Below are positions 7,014-15,287 of a DNA stretch of 64,000 nt, in pieces. Where the stretch lies: contig CACXHY010000003.1 in the NCBI GenBank assembly GCA_902767565.1, positions 144,668-208,667 on the forward strand. The letters run 5' to 3'. Under the pieces are notes generated by a model, which worked only from the letters and a program-made list of their open reading frames with translations, was not told the origin of the DNA and ran no database searches. A program made the position numbers and the translations under genes. Every line of letters begins with the position of its first letter. Position 1 is the first letter of the stretch. The DNA is from an uncultured Eubacteriales bacterium. Its GTDB lineage: Bacteria > Bacillota > Clostridia > Christensenellales > Aristaeellaceae.

Positions 7014-9160
7014 TCGAAGAACGCGATCTCGGCGATGTTCACGTTGTAGCGGTTGGAGTCGCCGAGCCAGACGTGCTCCACGAAGATCTCGATCTTGGTG
7101 ACGCCGGTGAACGTGCCGCCCAGGCTGTACGTCTTCATGGAGCCGTTGTAGCCCTTGGGGAGCTCGATCACGCAGTCGGTCACGCCGCCGCTGTGGTAGA
7201 TCCGCAGGCGCATGGAGCTGGGGCGGGCGTTGGCGGTGTAGCGGTCATAGCTGCTGGCAATGCCGTTGGTCACGCCGATGGCAGAGACGGTGCTGCCGCC
7301 GAAGGTCACCGTGAACTCGGGGATGGTGTCCTTCACCTCACTGTCCCAATAGATGTAGGAGAAGACGGTGCTGGGGTCGTTGTCACAGATGCGGTGCAGG
7401 TTGCTGCGCCCCTCGGGGTTCTTCGACTCCGGACCGAACTGGGTGTCCCAGTTGGTGGGATAGACCACGTTGCCGGCGGGAACGGGCGCCTGCGTCACGG
7501 GGGGATTGGTGACAGGGGTCTGCCGCTTGTACTCAAAGGTGATCAGCCCGCGGGAGACGGTGCCGTCCGCGTACACGGTGACGGTGGCGCTGGTCTCGGA
7601 GTAGGCGCGGTAGCCGCTGGGCGTGGAGCCCGCGTAGATGGTATGGGTGCCGACCCCCAGGGTCTCGTACCGGGTGGAGAGCGTGCTCATGGTGTCCACG
7701 TCGATCAGCCGTACCGTCACCGTGGCGGTCACGTTGTTGACCCTGCTGTAATAGAAGGTCACGGAGCTGGCGGACAGGGAGCCGTTGCTGTACAGGGTCA
7801 CGGACTGGCTGGCGCCGGAGATCAGCGTATAGCTGCCGTTGTCCAGCGTGGACGGGGCGGTGATGGTGTTGGTGCCCCGGGAGACCGTCACCTGGCGGGT
7901 CTGGAGGGTGCTGCCGTTCGCGTCGCAGTAGTAGACCGTCACCGTGGCCGTGGAGGGCGGCACGGGCGTGGGCGTCGCGGACCGCTGGTAGTAGAAGACC
8001 AGCGAGCTGACGGACAGGGTGCCGTTGCTGTACAGGGTCACGGACTGGCTGGCCCCGGAGATCAGGGTATAGCGTCCGCTGTCGATGGTGGCCGGGGCGC
8101 TGACGGTGTTGGTGCCCCGGGAGACGGTCACCTGGCGGGTCTGCAGCACGCTGCCGCCCGCATCGCAGTAATAGACCGTCACGGTGGCCGTGGAGGGCGG
8201 CGTGGGGGTGGGGGTCGCCGTCCGGTCATAGTAGAATGTGACGGAGGACAGCGACAGGGAGCCGTTGGCGTACAGCGTCACGTTCTGCGTGGCGGAAGAG
8301 ACCAGCGAGTATGTGCCGTTCTGCAGGGTGGCCGGCGCGGTGATGGTATTGTTGCCCTGCGTGACGGTCACCTGGTGCGACTGGAGCAGGCTGCCGGCGT
8401 AGGTGCGGTAATACACCGTGACCGTCGCCGTCGTGGGCCGCGGCGTGGCGGTGGATGCCTTGGCGTAGTAGAAGACGACCGACTTCGGGGACACCGTGCC
8501 GTTGGAGTAGCCCGTCACGGTCTGCGAGGACGCGGAGATCAGCGTGTAGGCGCCGCCCTGCAGGGTAGCCGGCGCGGTGACCGTGTTGGTGCCTACGGTG
8601 CAGTAGCGGTTGAAGCTCTGCAGCGTGTTGCCGTAGGCGTCCCTGTAGTAGACCGTGCAGACGCGCGACGTGGCCGTCGGCGCGGCGGTGACGGTGCCCT
8701 GGTTGGAGACGGAGCAGTTGCTGGCCCCGGTCACGCTCCAGGAGGGCTGCTGCGTCCACGCGGAGAAGCCGGAGATCTGCGCGTTGATCTCGGAGGCCGT
8801 CCAGGGGGTGACGGTCACGCGGTAGGTGCCGGAGCTGTTCAGGGTCAGGATGAGCGTTTCACCGACGGTGTTGTCCCATTCCAGACGCTGGGTGCCCCCG
8901 TTGCGCACCACGTCCACGTGGAAACGCCCCCAGGCACGGCCGGTGCTGCCGCTGGTATAGCGGAAGAAGCCGTAGTCCTGCCGGAGGGTGACGGTGGCGC
9001 TTCCCCAGGCCTGCACCGTGAAGCTGGTGGCCCGGGTTGCGTCGCCCGAAACATTGTAGATGGTGTCGGCCTCGGCGGTGCGGCCGCCGCTGAGCAGGAT
9101 CAGGCAGAACATGGCGACGACGGCCATCACGGCCCAGGCCACGCTGTGGGTCTTCTTCAT
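7010..9160 (-). CDS. Secreted repeat protein, MucBP-like repeats plus C-terminal glycan-binding-type beta domain
   Basis: A 716-residue exported protein. A signal peptide (about 1-32, cleavage near AEA-DT) is followed by a beta-rich domain (about 33-135) and then repeats of exactly 80 residues (TVYY at 170, 250, 330 and 410) with TPTPPS-type linkers, resembling MucBP/adhesin repeats. A fifth diverged copy spans about 480-546. The last 150 residues resemble the NADase-type glycan-binding (F5/8-like) domains of clostridial surface proteins. There is no LPXTG or membrane tail, so surface retention is unexplained. The ribosome binding site is GGGAGGAG. It overlaps pcp by 4 bp. An adhesion or glycan-binding role is inferred. 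Confidence 0.75.
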   Translation of the reverse strand: MKKTHSVAWAVMAVVAMFCLILLSGGRTAEADTIYNVSGDATRATSFTVQAWGSATVTLRQDYGFFRYTSGSTGRAWGRFHVDVVRNGGTQRLEWDNTVGETLILTLNSSGTYRVTVTPWTASEINAQISGFSAWTQQPSWSVTGASNCSVSNQGTVTAAPTATSRVCTVYYRDAYGNTLQSFNRYCTVGTNTVTAPATLQGGAYTLISASSQTVTGYSNGTVSPKSVVFYYAKASTATPRPTTATVTVYYRTYAGSLLQSHQVTVTQGNNTITAPATLQNGTYSLVSSATQNVTLYANGSLSLSSVTFYYDRTATPTPTPPSTATVTVYYCDAGGSVLQTRQVTVSRGTNTVSAPATIDSGRYTLISGASQSVTLYSNGTLSVSSLVFYYQRSATPTPVPPSTATVTVYYCDANGSTLQTRQVTVSRGTNTITAPSTLDNGSYTLISGASQSVTLYSNGSLSASSVTFYYSRVNNVTATVTVRLIDVDTMSTLSTRYETLGVGTHTIYAGSTPSGYRAYSETSATVTVYADGTVSRGLITFEYKRQTPVTNPPVTQAPVPAGNVVYPTNWDTQFGPESKNPEGRSNLHRICDNDPSTVFSYIYWDSEVKDTIPEFTVTFGGSTVSAIGVTNGIASSYDRYTANARPSSMRLRIYHSGGVTDCVIELPKGYNGSMKTYSLGGTFTGVTKIEIFVEHVWLGDSNRYNVNIAEIAFFE
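7523..8665 (-). repeat. Tandem 240-bp coding repeats (four close copies, one diverged)
   Basis: These units encode the 80-residue modules of the secreted protein. The two copies nearest the C-terminus are nearly identical in protein sequence (TVYYCDA/NxGSxLQTRQVTVSRGTN), which suggests recent duplication; the fifth unit (about 7523-7723) has diverged. Confidence 0.85.
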
Positions 9161-9251
9161 GATATCTCCTCCCTGTCCGGCGCCTCTGCGCCGCTTTCAC
9201 CTCTATTGACGAATCCTGCGGGTCATTTGTTCCCGATTGTAAAAATTCTTT

Positions 9252-9593
9252 TCAGAAGTTCTGTCCGTTCCAGCCCCAGTCGCTGACGGGATGGTAGGTG
9301 ACGTACACGGCGTCTCCCGGGATGCCCAGCCTGCGGGACAGCAGCTCGCAGATGCCGCCGGTCATGCGGTCGTACGCGTCGGCCGGTGCGTTCCCGTACA
9401 GGCTGACCGCCACATAGGCGCCCCTGTCCAGCTTGCTTCCGCCCAGCCACAGGTCGCACCGGTCCTCGATCTGCACCATCAGGTAGGTCTCGGTCTTGTT
9501 GAGGGTGCGGATCAGCCGGCCCAGTTCGCGCTTCAGTTCCTCTTTCTCTTCCGGAGAGACGGACACGGTGACACGGGAATCGATGAAGGGCAT
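9252..9593 (-). CDS. Tautomerase, MIF-related
   Basis: A 113-residue protein of the macrophage migration inhibitory factor / phenylpyruvate tautomerase family. After Met removal it starts with the catalytic Pro (MPFIDSRV). It has the central VQIED segment and the terminal SDWGWNGQNF characteristic of MIF homologues in Firmicutes. It is a small soluble trimeric-fold enzyme with keto-enol tautomerase activity; the natural substrate is unknown. It is 37 bp downstream of ccsA on the same strand, so it may be the last gene of the nrfA-ccsB-ccsA unit, although no functional link is obvious. Confidence 0.85.
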   Translation of the reverse strand: MPFIDSRVTVSVSPEEKEELKRELGRLIRTLNKTETYLMVQIEDRCDLWLGGSKLDRGAYVAVSLYGNAPADAYDRMTGGICELLSRRLGIPGDAVYVTYHPVSDWGWNGQNF

Positions 9594-9630
9594 AACGGCA
9601 CTCCTTTCAGTTCTTGCGGGGAAACGGACG

Positions 9631-10446
9631 TCACTTGTAGCTGTGCAGGCCGGGGAGCAGCAGGTTGACGCCCGCGAAGGTGAACAGCACCAGCGCCAGG
9701 GCGACGATGGCCAGGATGGCCGTGCGCTTGCCGTGCCACTTCAGCCGCAGCCGCTGGTGGAGATAGATGGCGTAGAAGATCCAGGTGATGAGGGCCCAGG
9801 TCTCCTTGGGATCCCAGCTCCACCAGCTGCTCCAGGCCTGCTCCGCCCAGATGGCGCCGGAGAAGATGACCACCGTCAGCAGCAGGAAGCCCAGACAGAT
9901 CATCCGGTAGCCGAGGCTGTCCAGCTGCCGCAGCCGGGGATCCTCCTCGGGCGGCTTCTCATCCGTCCCGCCGGCCTTGCGGAGCCGCACGAGATACGCG
10001 ATGCCCAGACCGCCCGCGATGGCGAAGGCGGCGTAGGAGAAGGCCGCGGAGCCGATGTGGATGGCGAACCAGGCGGAGCGCAGGGCGGGCATCAGCTCCC
10101 TGATGTCCTGGGGCTGCAGGGCCGCATAGCTGAGGATCAGGAAGGCGGCGGGCATGGTCACCGTCAGCACCGGCTGGGAGCGCAGCCGGAGATACAGCAG
10201 GAAGCCCATGAGCGCCGCGGCCCAGGCAAACCCGGAGGCGAACTCGAACTGGTTGGACAGGGGGAGACGGCCCGCCGCGATGCCGCGCCACACGGTATAG
10301 GCGGTGTGCAGGACGAAGGCGGCGATCAGCGCCGCGCGGGCGGCGGGGCACAGCGGCCCCTGCCCCTTCCGCACGGCCACGCCCGTGAACTGCAGGGCGG
10401 TGGCGATGAAATACAGGATCAGAGCGGCAAAGAGAAGAATGGTCAC
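9631..10446 (-). CDS. ccsA: Cytochrome c biogenesis protein CcsA/ResC (system II)
   Basis: A 271-residue multi-spanning membrane protein with about eight hydrophobic segments. The haem-handling tryptophan-rich motif appears as WSSWWSWDPKETWALITW near the C-terminus, diagnostic of the CcsA/CcmF/NrfE superfamily. With CcsB it exports haem and attaches it to CxxCH/CxxCK motifs outside the membrane. Its ATG overlaps the end of ccsB by 4 bp (10443-10446), giving coupled translation. Its position downstream of nrfA suggests it is dedicated to maturing that pentaheme protein. Confidence 0.92.
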   Translation of the reverse strand: MTILLFAALILYFIATALQFTGVAVRKGQGPLCPAARAALIAAFVLHTAYTVWRGIAAGRLPLSNQFEFASGFAWAAALMGFLLYLRLRSQPVLTVTMPAAFLILSYAALQPQDIRELMPALRSAWFAIHIGSAAFSYAAFAIAGGLGIAYLVRLRKAGGTDEKPPEEDPRLRQLDSLGYRMICLGFLLLTVVIFSGAIWAEQAWSSWWSWDPKETWALITWIFYAIYLHQRLRLKWHGKRTAILAIVALALVLFTFAGVNLLLPGLHSYK

Positions 10447-11702
10447 GGCGCGTCTCCCTTCTTGTCGGTCCCGTCCAGGGCGATGGCGATCTCATCCAGG
10501 AGGGCATCCTGGGGCTTGGCGGAGCGGATCACAAAGCCGTTTTCCTCCACCCGGGCGCACGCGGGCACCATGAAGAAGCAGAGGAACAGCGCCGCGATCA
10601 TCAGCCCGAAGCCGAAGTACAGGCCGGCGTACAGCACCGGCGCGGTCTGCTTGATGCGCAGGCCGGGGTACTCGACGGGATCCGCCATGGTGTAGCCGAT
10701 GTCGCCGATGGTGATGGTCTCGCCGGGAAAGGCCAGCACGGAGGTGATGGACCCGTCCGAGACGGTGCGCACATCGTACACCGGGTCGGCGTAGCTCATG
10801 GCGCTGCTGGTGATCAGGGTGTAGGTCCCGTCCTCGTTGAGGATGTAGCCGGGGTGCAGCGCGTCGAAGATCAGCCCGTTCCGCCCGTCGATGGAGAGAA
10901 AGTCCCCCGCGTCCACATAAAAGGATTCTTCCGCGCCGCTGGCCGTGTTGGTGACCCGGATCACGGGCTTCGTCCCGTAGGTATACTGGTAGACCTTTGT
11001 GCCGCCGTGGCGCAGGGGCTCGTTCACGCGGATCTCCGCCTCGGCGCCCGTCTCCTCCCCGGGGGAGGCCACGCGGATGCGGCTGGCGTAGTCCAGGCGG
11101 CCGGTCTCGTCCTGGATGCGGAAGGAGAGACAGGTGACCGTCGTGCCGTCCGCCAGGGTGAAGGTCTCGCCGGGCATGACGGTCACGTCCTGCGTGACGG
11201 GCGTGGTCAGGGTCAGGGTGCCGAAGAGCAGGATCACCAGGATGGACAGGTGCACCAGGAACGACCCGCAGGCGCCGATGCCGTTCCGGGTCAGGATCCT
11301 GTCATTCCCCCGGAACCGGGCGCGCTTCAGCGCGGCCAGCACGGTCTCCGCCCCGCCGGGCTCCAGGGGATGCTCCTGTGCCGGGTCGGCGTGCTCCGCC
11401 TGCGCTTTCAGCCCGGCCATGGTTTTCCGCGCGGCGGGGAAGCGCAGGATGGAGCAGAGGATCAGATTGCCGCACAGCAGCGCCTCCAGCACCGTGAAGT
11501 ACCAGGTGTGGAAGATGTCCGTGAAGCCCAGCGAGAGGAACAGCATGGCCGTGCCGGAACCGTACTGCCGCACATAGGTCATCTCGCTCTCGCCCTGGGG
11601 GATCAGGGAGCCCGCGAGGCAGCACAGGATGATCAGTCCCAGCAGGATCATGCCGAAGACCATGGAGCGCAGGAATCGAAAGATCTTTTTGAGGAAAGGC
11701 AA
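10443..11702 (-). CDS. ccsB: Cytochrome c biogenesis protein CcsB/ResB (system II)
   Basis: A 419-residue ResB-family membrane protein. Hydrophobic segments near residues 8-32 and 60-90 and a third near 140-160 are followed by a large extracytoplasmic beta-rich domain and a final membrane segment near 375-400, matching Ccs1/ResB topology. It has the N-terminal LIPQGE motif and forms the synthetase with CcsA. The start is TTG (11702-11700) with GGAGG about 9 nt upstream. It lies downstream of nrfA across a hairpin and overlaps ccsA. Length is typical for short clostridial ResB proteins. Confidence 0.9.
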   Translation of the reverse strand: MPFLKKIFRFLRSMVFGMILLGLIILCCLAGSLIPQGESEMTYVRQYGSGTAMLFLSLGFTDIFHTWYFTVLEALLCGNLILCSILRFPAARKTMAGLKAQAEHADPAQEHPLEPGGAETVLAALKRARFRGNDRILTRNGIGACGSFLVHLSILVILLFGTLTLTTPVTQDVTVMPGETFTLADGTTVTCLSFRIQDETGRLDYASRIRVASPGEETGAEAEIRVNEPLRHGGTKVYQYTYGTKPVIRVTNTASGAEESFYVDAGDFLSIDGRNGLIFDALHPGYILNEDGTYTLITSSAMSYADPVYDVRTVSDGSITSVLAFPGETITIGDIGYTMADPVEYPGLRIKQTAPVLYAGLYFGFGLMIAALFLCFFMVPACARVEENGFVIRSAKPQDALLDEIAIALDGTDKKGDAP

Positions 11703-11739
11703 AGGCGGCAGCCTCCTTGACGGTGGGATTCAGCAGAAA

Positions 11740-11772
11740 GCGCCGAAAGACGAGGGCCTCGTCCTTCGGCGC
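11740..11772 (-). terminator. Intercistronic hairpin between nrfA and ccsB
   Basis: A near-perfect stem (GCGCCGAA plus GACGAG arms) on the minus-strand transcript is followed by only TTTCTG. It may be a partial terminator or a processing hairpin that lowers ccsB-ccsA expression relative to nrfA. Confidence 0.55.
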
Positions 11773-11796
11773 CGAAGCTTCCGACGGTGTCCGGGA

Positions 11797-13005
11797 TCAT
11801 TTCTCGAGCTCGTCCAGCAGAAGGAGGGCTGCGTCCGCAAAGAGCTCCGCCTTGTCCAGACAGTTGGTGGCCAGGGCCAGGTTATGGGCGCCGTTGCTGT
11901 TCTCCACGAAGACGAAGTCCCAGTACCACTGGCCCTTCCGGTTCAGCTCCCGGATGTCGGCCAGTTCCTCGTCGGTGTATTTGCCGGAGGCCACGGCATC
12001 CGCCAGGCGGTCGGTCAGGGTCTCGTACTTCTGGCCGATGGCGACGACCCGGGTCATCACCTGCTCCTGCCTGCCGCGCACGAAGCCTTCCAGATCGCCG
12101 TGGCAGGCCGCGCAGTTGCCCGCGGCTCTCACGCTCTCGCTGGTCAGCGGGGTCACGTACTTGTGGCTCAGGTAGGTCTGGCCGTCCGCGTTGGTCACCC
12201 GCTCCATGTGGCAGGTGGCGCAGTTGAACTGCCCGCCGTGGAAGCTGCCCGCCCCGGTGAAGGTCTCGAACTCGGGGTGCTGGGCTTTGATCTGCTTCAC
12301 GCCCGTGCGGGGGTTGGTGTAATCCGAGAAGGCCATCGCGTCGTAATACTCGTAGATGTCGTCCGGATTGGCGCTCGCATGGCTCGTGTAGGGCAGGGTG
12401 GTCATCTTGCCGTCCGGGGCGAAATAGTACTCCACGTGGCACTGGGCGCAGCTGAGGGTCTCCGCCGGAACGGAGCCGAAGTCGTCGCCCATCGCCGCCG
12501 TCAGATAGGTGTGGGTGACGGTGATGGTGGTGCCGGGCTCGTTGGCGTGGCAGGTGAAGCAGCCCACATCGTCAAACCCGGTGGGGTCGATGCTCTCGAA
12601 GGGGACGCTGTAGGCGCTGTCCCCGTCGTTGAGGGTCATGGCGGTGAAGTCCGCGGTCTTGCAGGTGAAGCAGTTGGCCATGGGATGGGGGCGGCCCGTC
12701 GCCAGCAGGTCCTGCACGCAGTAGTAGTGCCCGCGGGCGCTGCCGTAGTGGGTCGCGAAGCCGTAGGGCTCGTAGATCGTCTTGATGAAGGGGTACTCCT
12801 CGGTGTACTCCACCACCTCGTCGTCCTCGCCGTTGGCCATGTACGAGGCGTAGATGTCCGGGAACTGGGCGGCCCACTCGCCGGCGTGGATCACCGTCAC
12901 GCCGGTGCCCGTCTCCGCAGGCACCGCGGCCGTGTCCGCCGACGCGGCGCACACCGCAGCCAGAACAAGACCCAGCAGGATCAGTCCGATCGTGATCTTC
13001 TTCAA
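11797..13005 (-). CDS. nrfA: Ammonia-forming cytochrome c nitrite reductase
   Basis: A pentaheme enzyme reducing nitrite to ammonia with six electrons outside the membrane. From the TTG start, a signal peptide (MKKITIGLILLGLVLAA, cleavage ASA-DT) precedes the catalytic-haem site CFTCK (112-116) and four CxxCH sites (149-153, 186-190, 262-266, 298-302). NrfA hallmarks CAQCHVEYYF and KAQHPEFETF (calcium/active-site region) are present. The TTG is preferred over the ATG at 13050 because a strong promoter predicts transcription starting near 13052, leaving that ATG without a leader, whereas AGGAG lies 10 nt before the TTG. No NrfH or NrfB-type electron donor is encoded nearby. Confidence 0.94.
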   Translation of the reverse strand: MKKITIGLILLGLVLAAVCAASADTAAVPAETGTGVTVIHAGEWAAQFPDIYASYMANGEDDEVVEYTEEYPFIKTIYEPYGFATHYGSARGHYYCVQDLLATGRPHPMANCFTCKTADFTAMTLNDGDSAYSVPFESIDPTGFDDVGCFTCHANEPGTTITVTHTYLTAAMGDDFGSVPAETLSCAQCHVEYYFAPDGKMTTLPYTSHASANPDDIYEYYDAMAFSDYTNPRTGVKQIKAQHPEFETFTGAGSFHGGQFNCATCHMERVTNADGQTYLSHKYVTPLTSESVRAAGNCAACHGDLEGFVRGRQEQVMTRVVAIGQKYETLTDRLADAVASGKYTDEELADIRELNRKGQWYWDFVFVENSNGAHNLALATNCLDKAELFADAALLLLDELEK

Positions 13006-13051
13006 GTTGTTCACGCTCCTTTTCCGCGCAAATAACAAGGGCGCATTCATC

Positions 13052-13087
13052 TGGTCTCATGATACCATACACCGGGACGAATTGCAA
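13052..13087 (-). promoter_or_regulatory. Sigma-A promoter of nrfA
   Basis: On the minus strand, TTGCAA (13087-13082), 17-bp spacer, TATCAT (13064-13059), giving a predicted start near 13052. No clear FNR- or NarL-type box was recognised. Confidence 0.75.
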
Positions 13088-13118
13088 GCGGGGATCGCGA
13101 AAATACGCGGGCCCTTCG

Positions 13119-13511
13119 TCACCTCTGCGCTAGGATGGTCACCGTCACGCCGCCCGGCGCGGGCTCCACCGTGGAGCGCAGGGGGCAGTCCTCCAGGAAG
13201 GCCAGCGCGGGGCTGTCCGTCACCACCAGGGGCCGGAAGCCGATCTCCGGGTCGGTCCGGTTTTCGATGAAGACCCGGCAGGGGGCCCCGCCGGCGTCCG
13301 TTCCCTCCAGCATGTAGCGGGCCGACAGCGCCATATCGCCGCTCTTCCGGATCTTCTGCGTGTCCACGGCGGTGCCGATGACCCGGCCGAAGAACAGCGG
13401 GCCCTCGCAGACGCCGGTGAAGGGGATCATGCGGATGTCCAGCCGCCGGCCCTTCACGTCCAGCGGAGCGTCGCACAGCACACGGATGACCAGCGCTTTT
13501 TCTTCTGCCAT
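13119..13511 (-). CDS. DUF3237 family protein
   Basis: A 130-residue soluble protein with the DUF3237 layout: GPLFFGRVIGTAVDTQ, GDMALSARYMLEGTD and a C-terminal beta hairpin. The family forms small beta barrels of unknown biochemical role, often beside degradative enzymes. The ribosome binding site is GGGGAGGAG. It is the last gene of a three-gene minus-strand unit (phosphoesterase, secreted hydrolase, DUF3237), 15 bp after the hydrolase stop. No signal peptide. Family assignment is from pattern only. Confidence 0.65.
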   Translation of the reverse strand: MAEEKALVIRVLCDAPLDVKGRRLDIRMIPFTGVCEGPLFFGRVIGTAVDTQKIRKSGDMALSARYMLEGTDAGGAPCRVFIENRTDPEIGFRPLVVTDSPALAFLEDCPLRSTVEPAPGGVTVTILAQR

Positions 13512-13526
13512 GGCGATCTCCTCCCC

Positions 13527-15287
13527 TCACTTCATGAAGAAGGCGGCTTCCCGCTCCATGGCCTCCCGGCGCGCCGGCCCCATGAAGCCGTGGCCCTGGC
13601 CGGGCATGACCACCAGCTCCGCGTTCGGGAAGGCCTCCGCGGCCCGCTCGGAGTACCGCAGGGGGACGATGGGATCCCGGTCCCCGTGGAGGATCAGCAC
13701 CGGCCCGGTGTAGGACGGCAGCAGGTCGTAGAGATCGAAGGAGACCGCGTCCTCGTTGTACTTGCGGCTGATGGTGACCCCCATGATGCTGCTGGTCGCC
13801 GGGAAGCTGCCGTCCGGGTTGGCCCGGGCCTTCGCGTCATCCTGCAGGACGATAGCCGGGAACTCCACCATCAGCTTCGCCACGTCCTGCGGGCGGTGGG
13901 CCGCCACATAGGAGGAGACGAAGCCGCCCTGGCTGGCGCCCCAGAGATAGATGGCGCTGAACCGGGGATCCTGTTGGAAGTGATCGATGACGGCGTTCAG
14001 GTCCTCCGCCTCCGTCAGCACCGACATCTCCAGCATGGTGCCGCCGCTCAGGGAGTTCATGCCCCCGCCGCAGAAGTCGTAATTGTAGGTGGCGAAGCCC
14101 TGACTGTTGAAATAGGCGCAGTAGTCCGCATTGAAGGTGTGGTTACCGCCGAAGCCGTGGGACAGGATGATGAGGGGCACCCTGCCCTCGCTCTCCGGGA
14201 CCTTCAGTTCGCCGTAGATGTTGCCGAGACTGCCCTGGATCACGATGATCTCCTCCGTTTCGGTATTCGCTTCGGTCCTCAGAAAACGCCCGTGCTCCGG
14301 GACGTACACATCCGGGAAACCGTCCGACGCCTCGCGGTCAAAGATCAGACCGTCCCCCGTGGGGATGAACACATGGTACGACCAGCCGTCCTCCGCCTCG
14401 CACAGGACTATCTCCGGCCCGTCCGTGCTCCAGATGCCGTATCCGAGATAACTGCTGAGCGGGCCGACGGACCAGGTGAAGGTCCCGTCCGCCTTCAGCG
14501 TGATGACAAAATCCCCGCCGAAGCCCTCGCCCTCGTACCGGTATACCCCCGCGATGGGCAGGACCGGCGCTCCGGCCTCCGGCTCCAGGATGGCCAGCGC
14601 TTCCGTCAGCGCCGCATCGTAGCCCGGCGGGAAGGCGTTGCTGCCCTGCGCGGTGACCCCGGTGCCGTCCGCCCAGGCGATCCGCAGGGTGAAATCCGAG
14701 CCGTCCAGCACGTCCGGATCGTCCTCGTCGAAGCCATCCCAGGACATGAGCCCATGCCGTTCGATCATCTCCCGCACCGCGTCCGCGACAGAGGCATCCA
14801 CCCGGACGCACACGCCCTCGCCGGGCCACAGCAGGTATTCGGTCCCCACACGGAAGAGGCACAGGGTCACGGCGGGGTATTCGCCGCCCCGCGTCCACTC
14901 GAAGCGGTCCAGCACCGACAGCTCCTCCGTCGTGACGTTCAGCTCCTCATCCAAGGTGAGGGCATAGCGGCGGACCGTCGGCGGCATGATCGGCGACTCC
15001 CCGACGATCCACACGCGGGTGCTCCCCGGCTTCAGTCCCGTGAAGGTGAAGACCCAGTCACAGGGCGAGCCGTCCTCCGGTTCCTCCCGCGGCCCGCCGT
15101 AGTCGCGCTCCGACGACACGGCCGCGATCTCCGGGTCGTCAGGGATCGCGCTGTATTCATAGCCGCCCCCGTCAAAGGAGGAGAAGCGCAGCACCGCCGT
15201 CCGTCCTCCCTCCGGCGTCTCCGCCCCGCCCGCGGCGAGCGTCAGGCACAGGACGGCGATCCCCAGGATCAGGCATATCCGCCGCAT
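13527..15287 (-). CDS. Secreted alpha/beta hydrolase with N-terminal beta domain
   Basis: A 586-residue exported protein. The signal peptide (about 1-22) is followed by a 300-residue beta-rich region that includes FTGLKPGSTRVWIVG, reminiscent of chagasin-type (I42) inhibitor folds, and a segment resembling extracytoplasmic DUF-type domains. The C-terminal 240 residues are an alpha/beta hydrolase: oxyanion LSHGFGGN, nucleophile GASQGG, acid in HGDRDPIVP, His in GQGHGF. This looks like feruloyl/acetyl esterases or dipeptidyl-peptidase-like hydrolases. Its ATG directly abuts the stop of the phosphoesterase gene. Substrate unknown. Confidence 0.8.
   Translation of the reverse strand: MRRICLILGIAVLCLTLAAGGAETPEGGRTAVLRFSSFDGGGYEYSAIPDDPEIAAVSSERDYGGPREEPEDGSPCDWVFTFTGLKPGSTRVWIVGESPIMPPTVRRYALTLDEELNVTTEELSVLDRFEWTRGGEYPAVTLCLFRVGTEYLLWPGEGVCVRVDASVADAVREMIERHGLMSWDGFDEDDPDVLDGSDFTLRIAWADGTGVTAQGSNAFPPGYDAALTEALAILEPEAGAPVLPIAGVYRYEGEGFGGDFVITLKADGTFTWSVGPLSSYLGYGIWSTDGPEIVLCEAEDGWSYHVFIPTGDGLIFDREASDGFPDVYVPEHGRFLRTEANTETEEIIVIQGSLGNIYGELKVPESEGRVPLIILSHGFGGNHTFNADYCAYFNSQGFATYNYDFCGGGMNSLSGGTMLEMSVLTEAEDLNAVIDHFQQDPRFSAIYLWGASQGGFVSSYVAAHRPQDVAKLMVEFPAIVLQDDAKARANPDGSFPATSSIMGVTISRKYNEDAVSFDLYDLLPSYTGPVLILHGDRDPIVPLRYSERAAEAFPNAELVVMPGQGHGFMGPARREAMEREAAFFMK

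Noticed and set aside
7523..8665. Transposon or CRISPR-like repeats
   Set aside because: The 240-bp period stays in frame and encodes 80-residue beta modules; these are protein-coding repeats.
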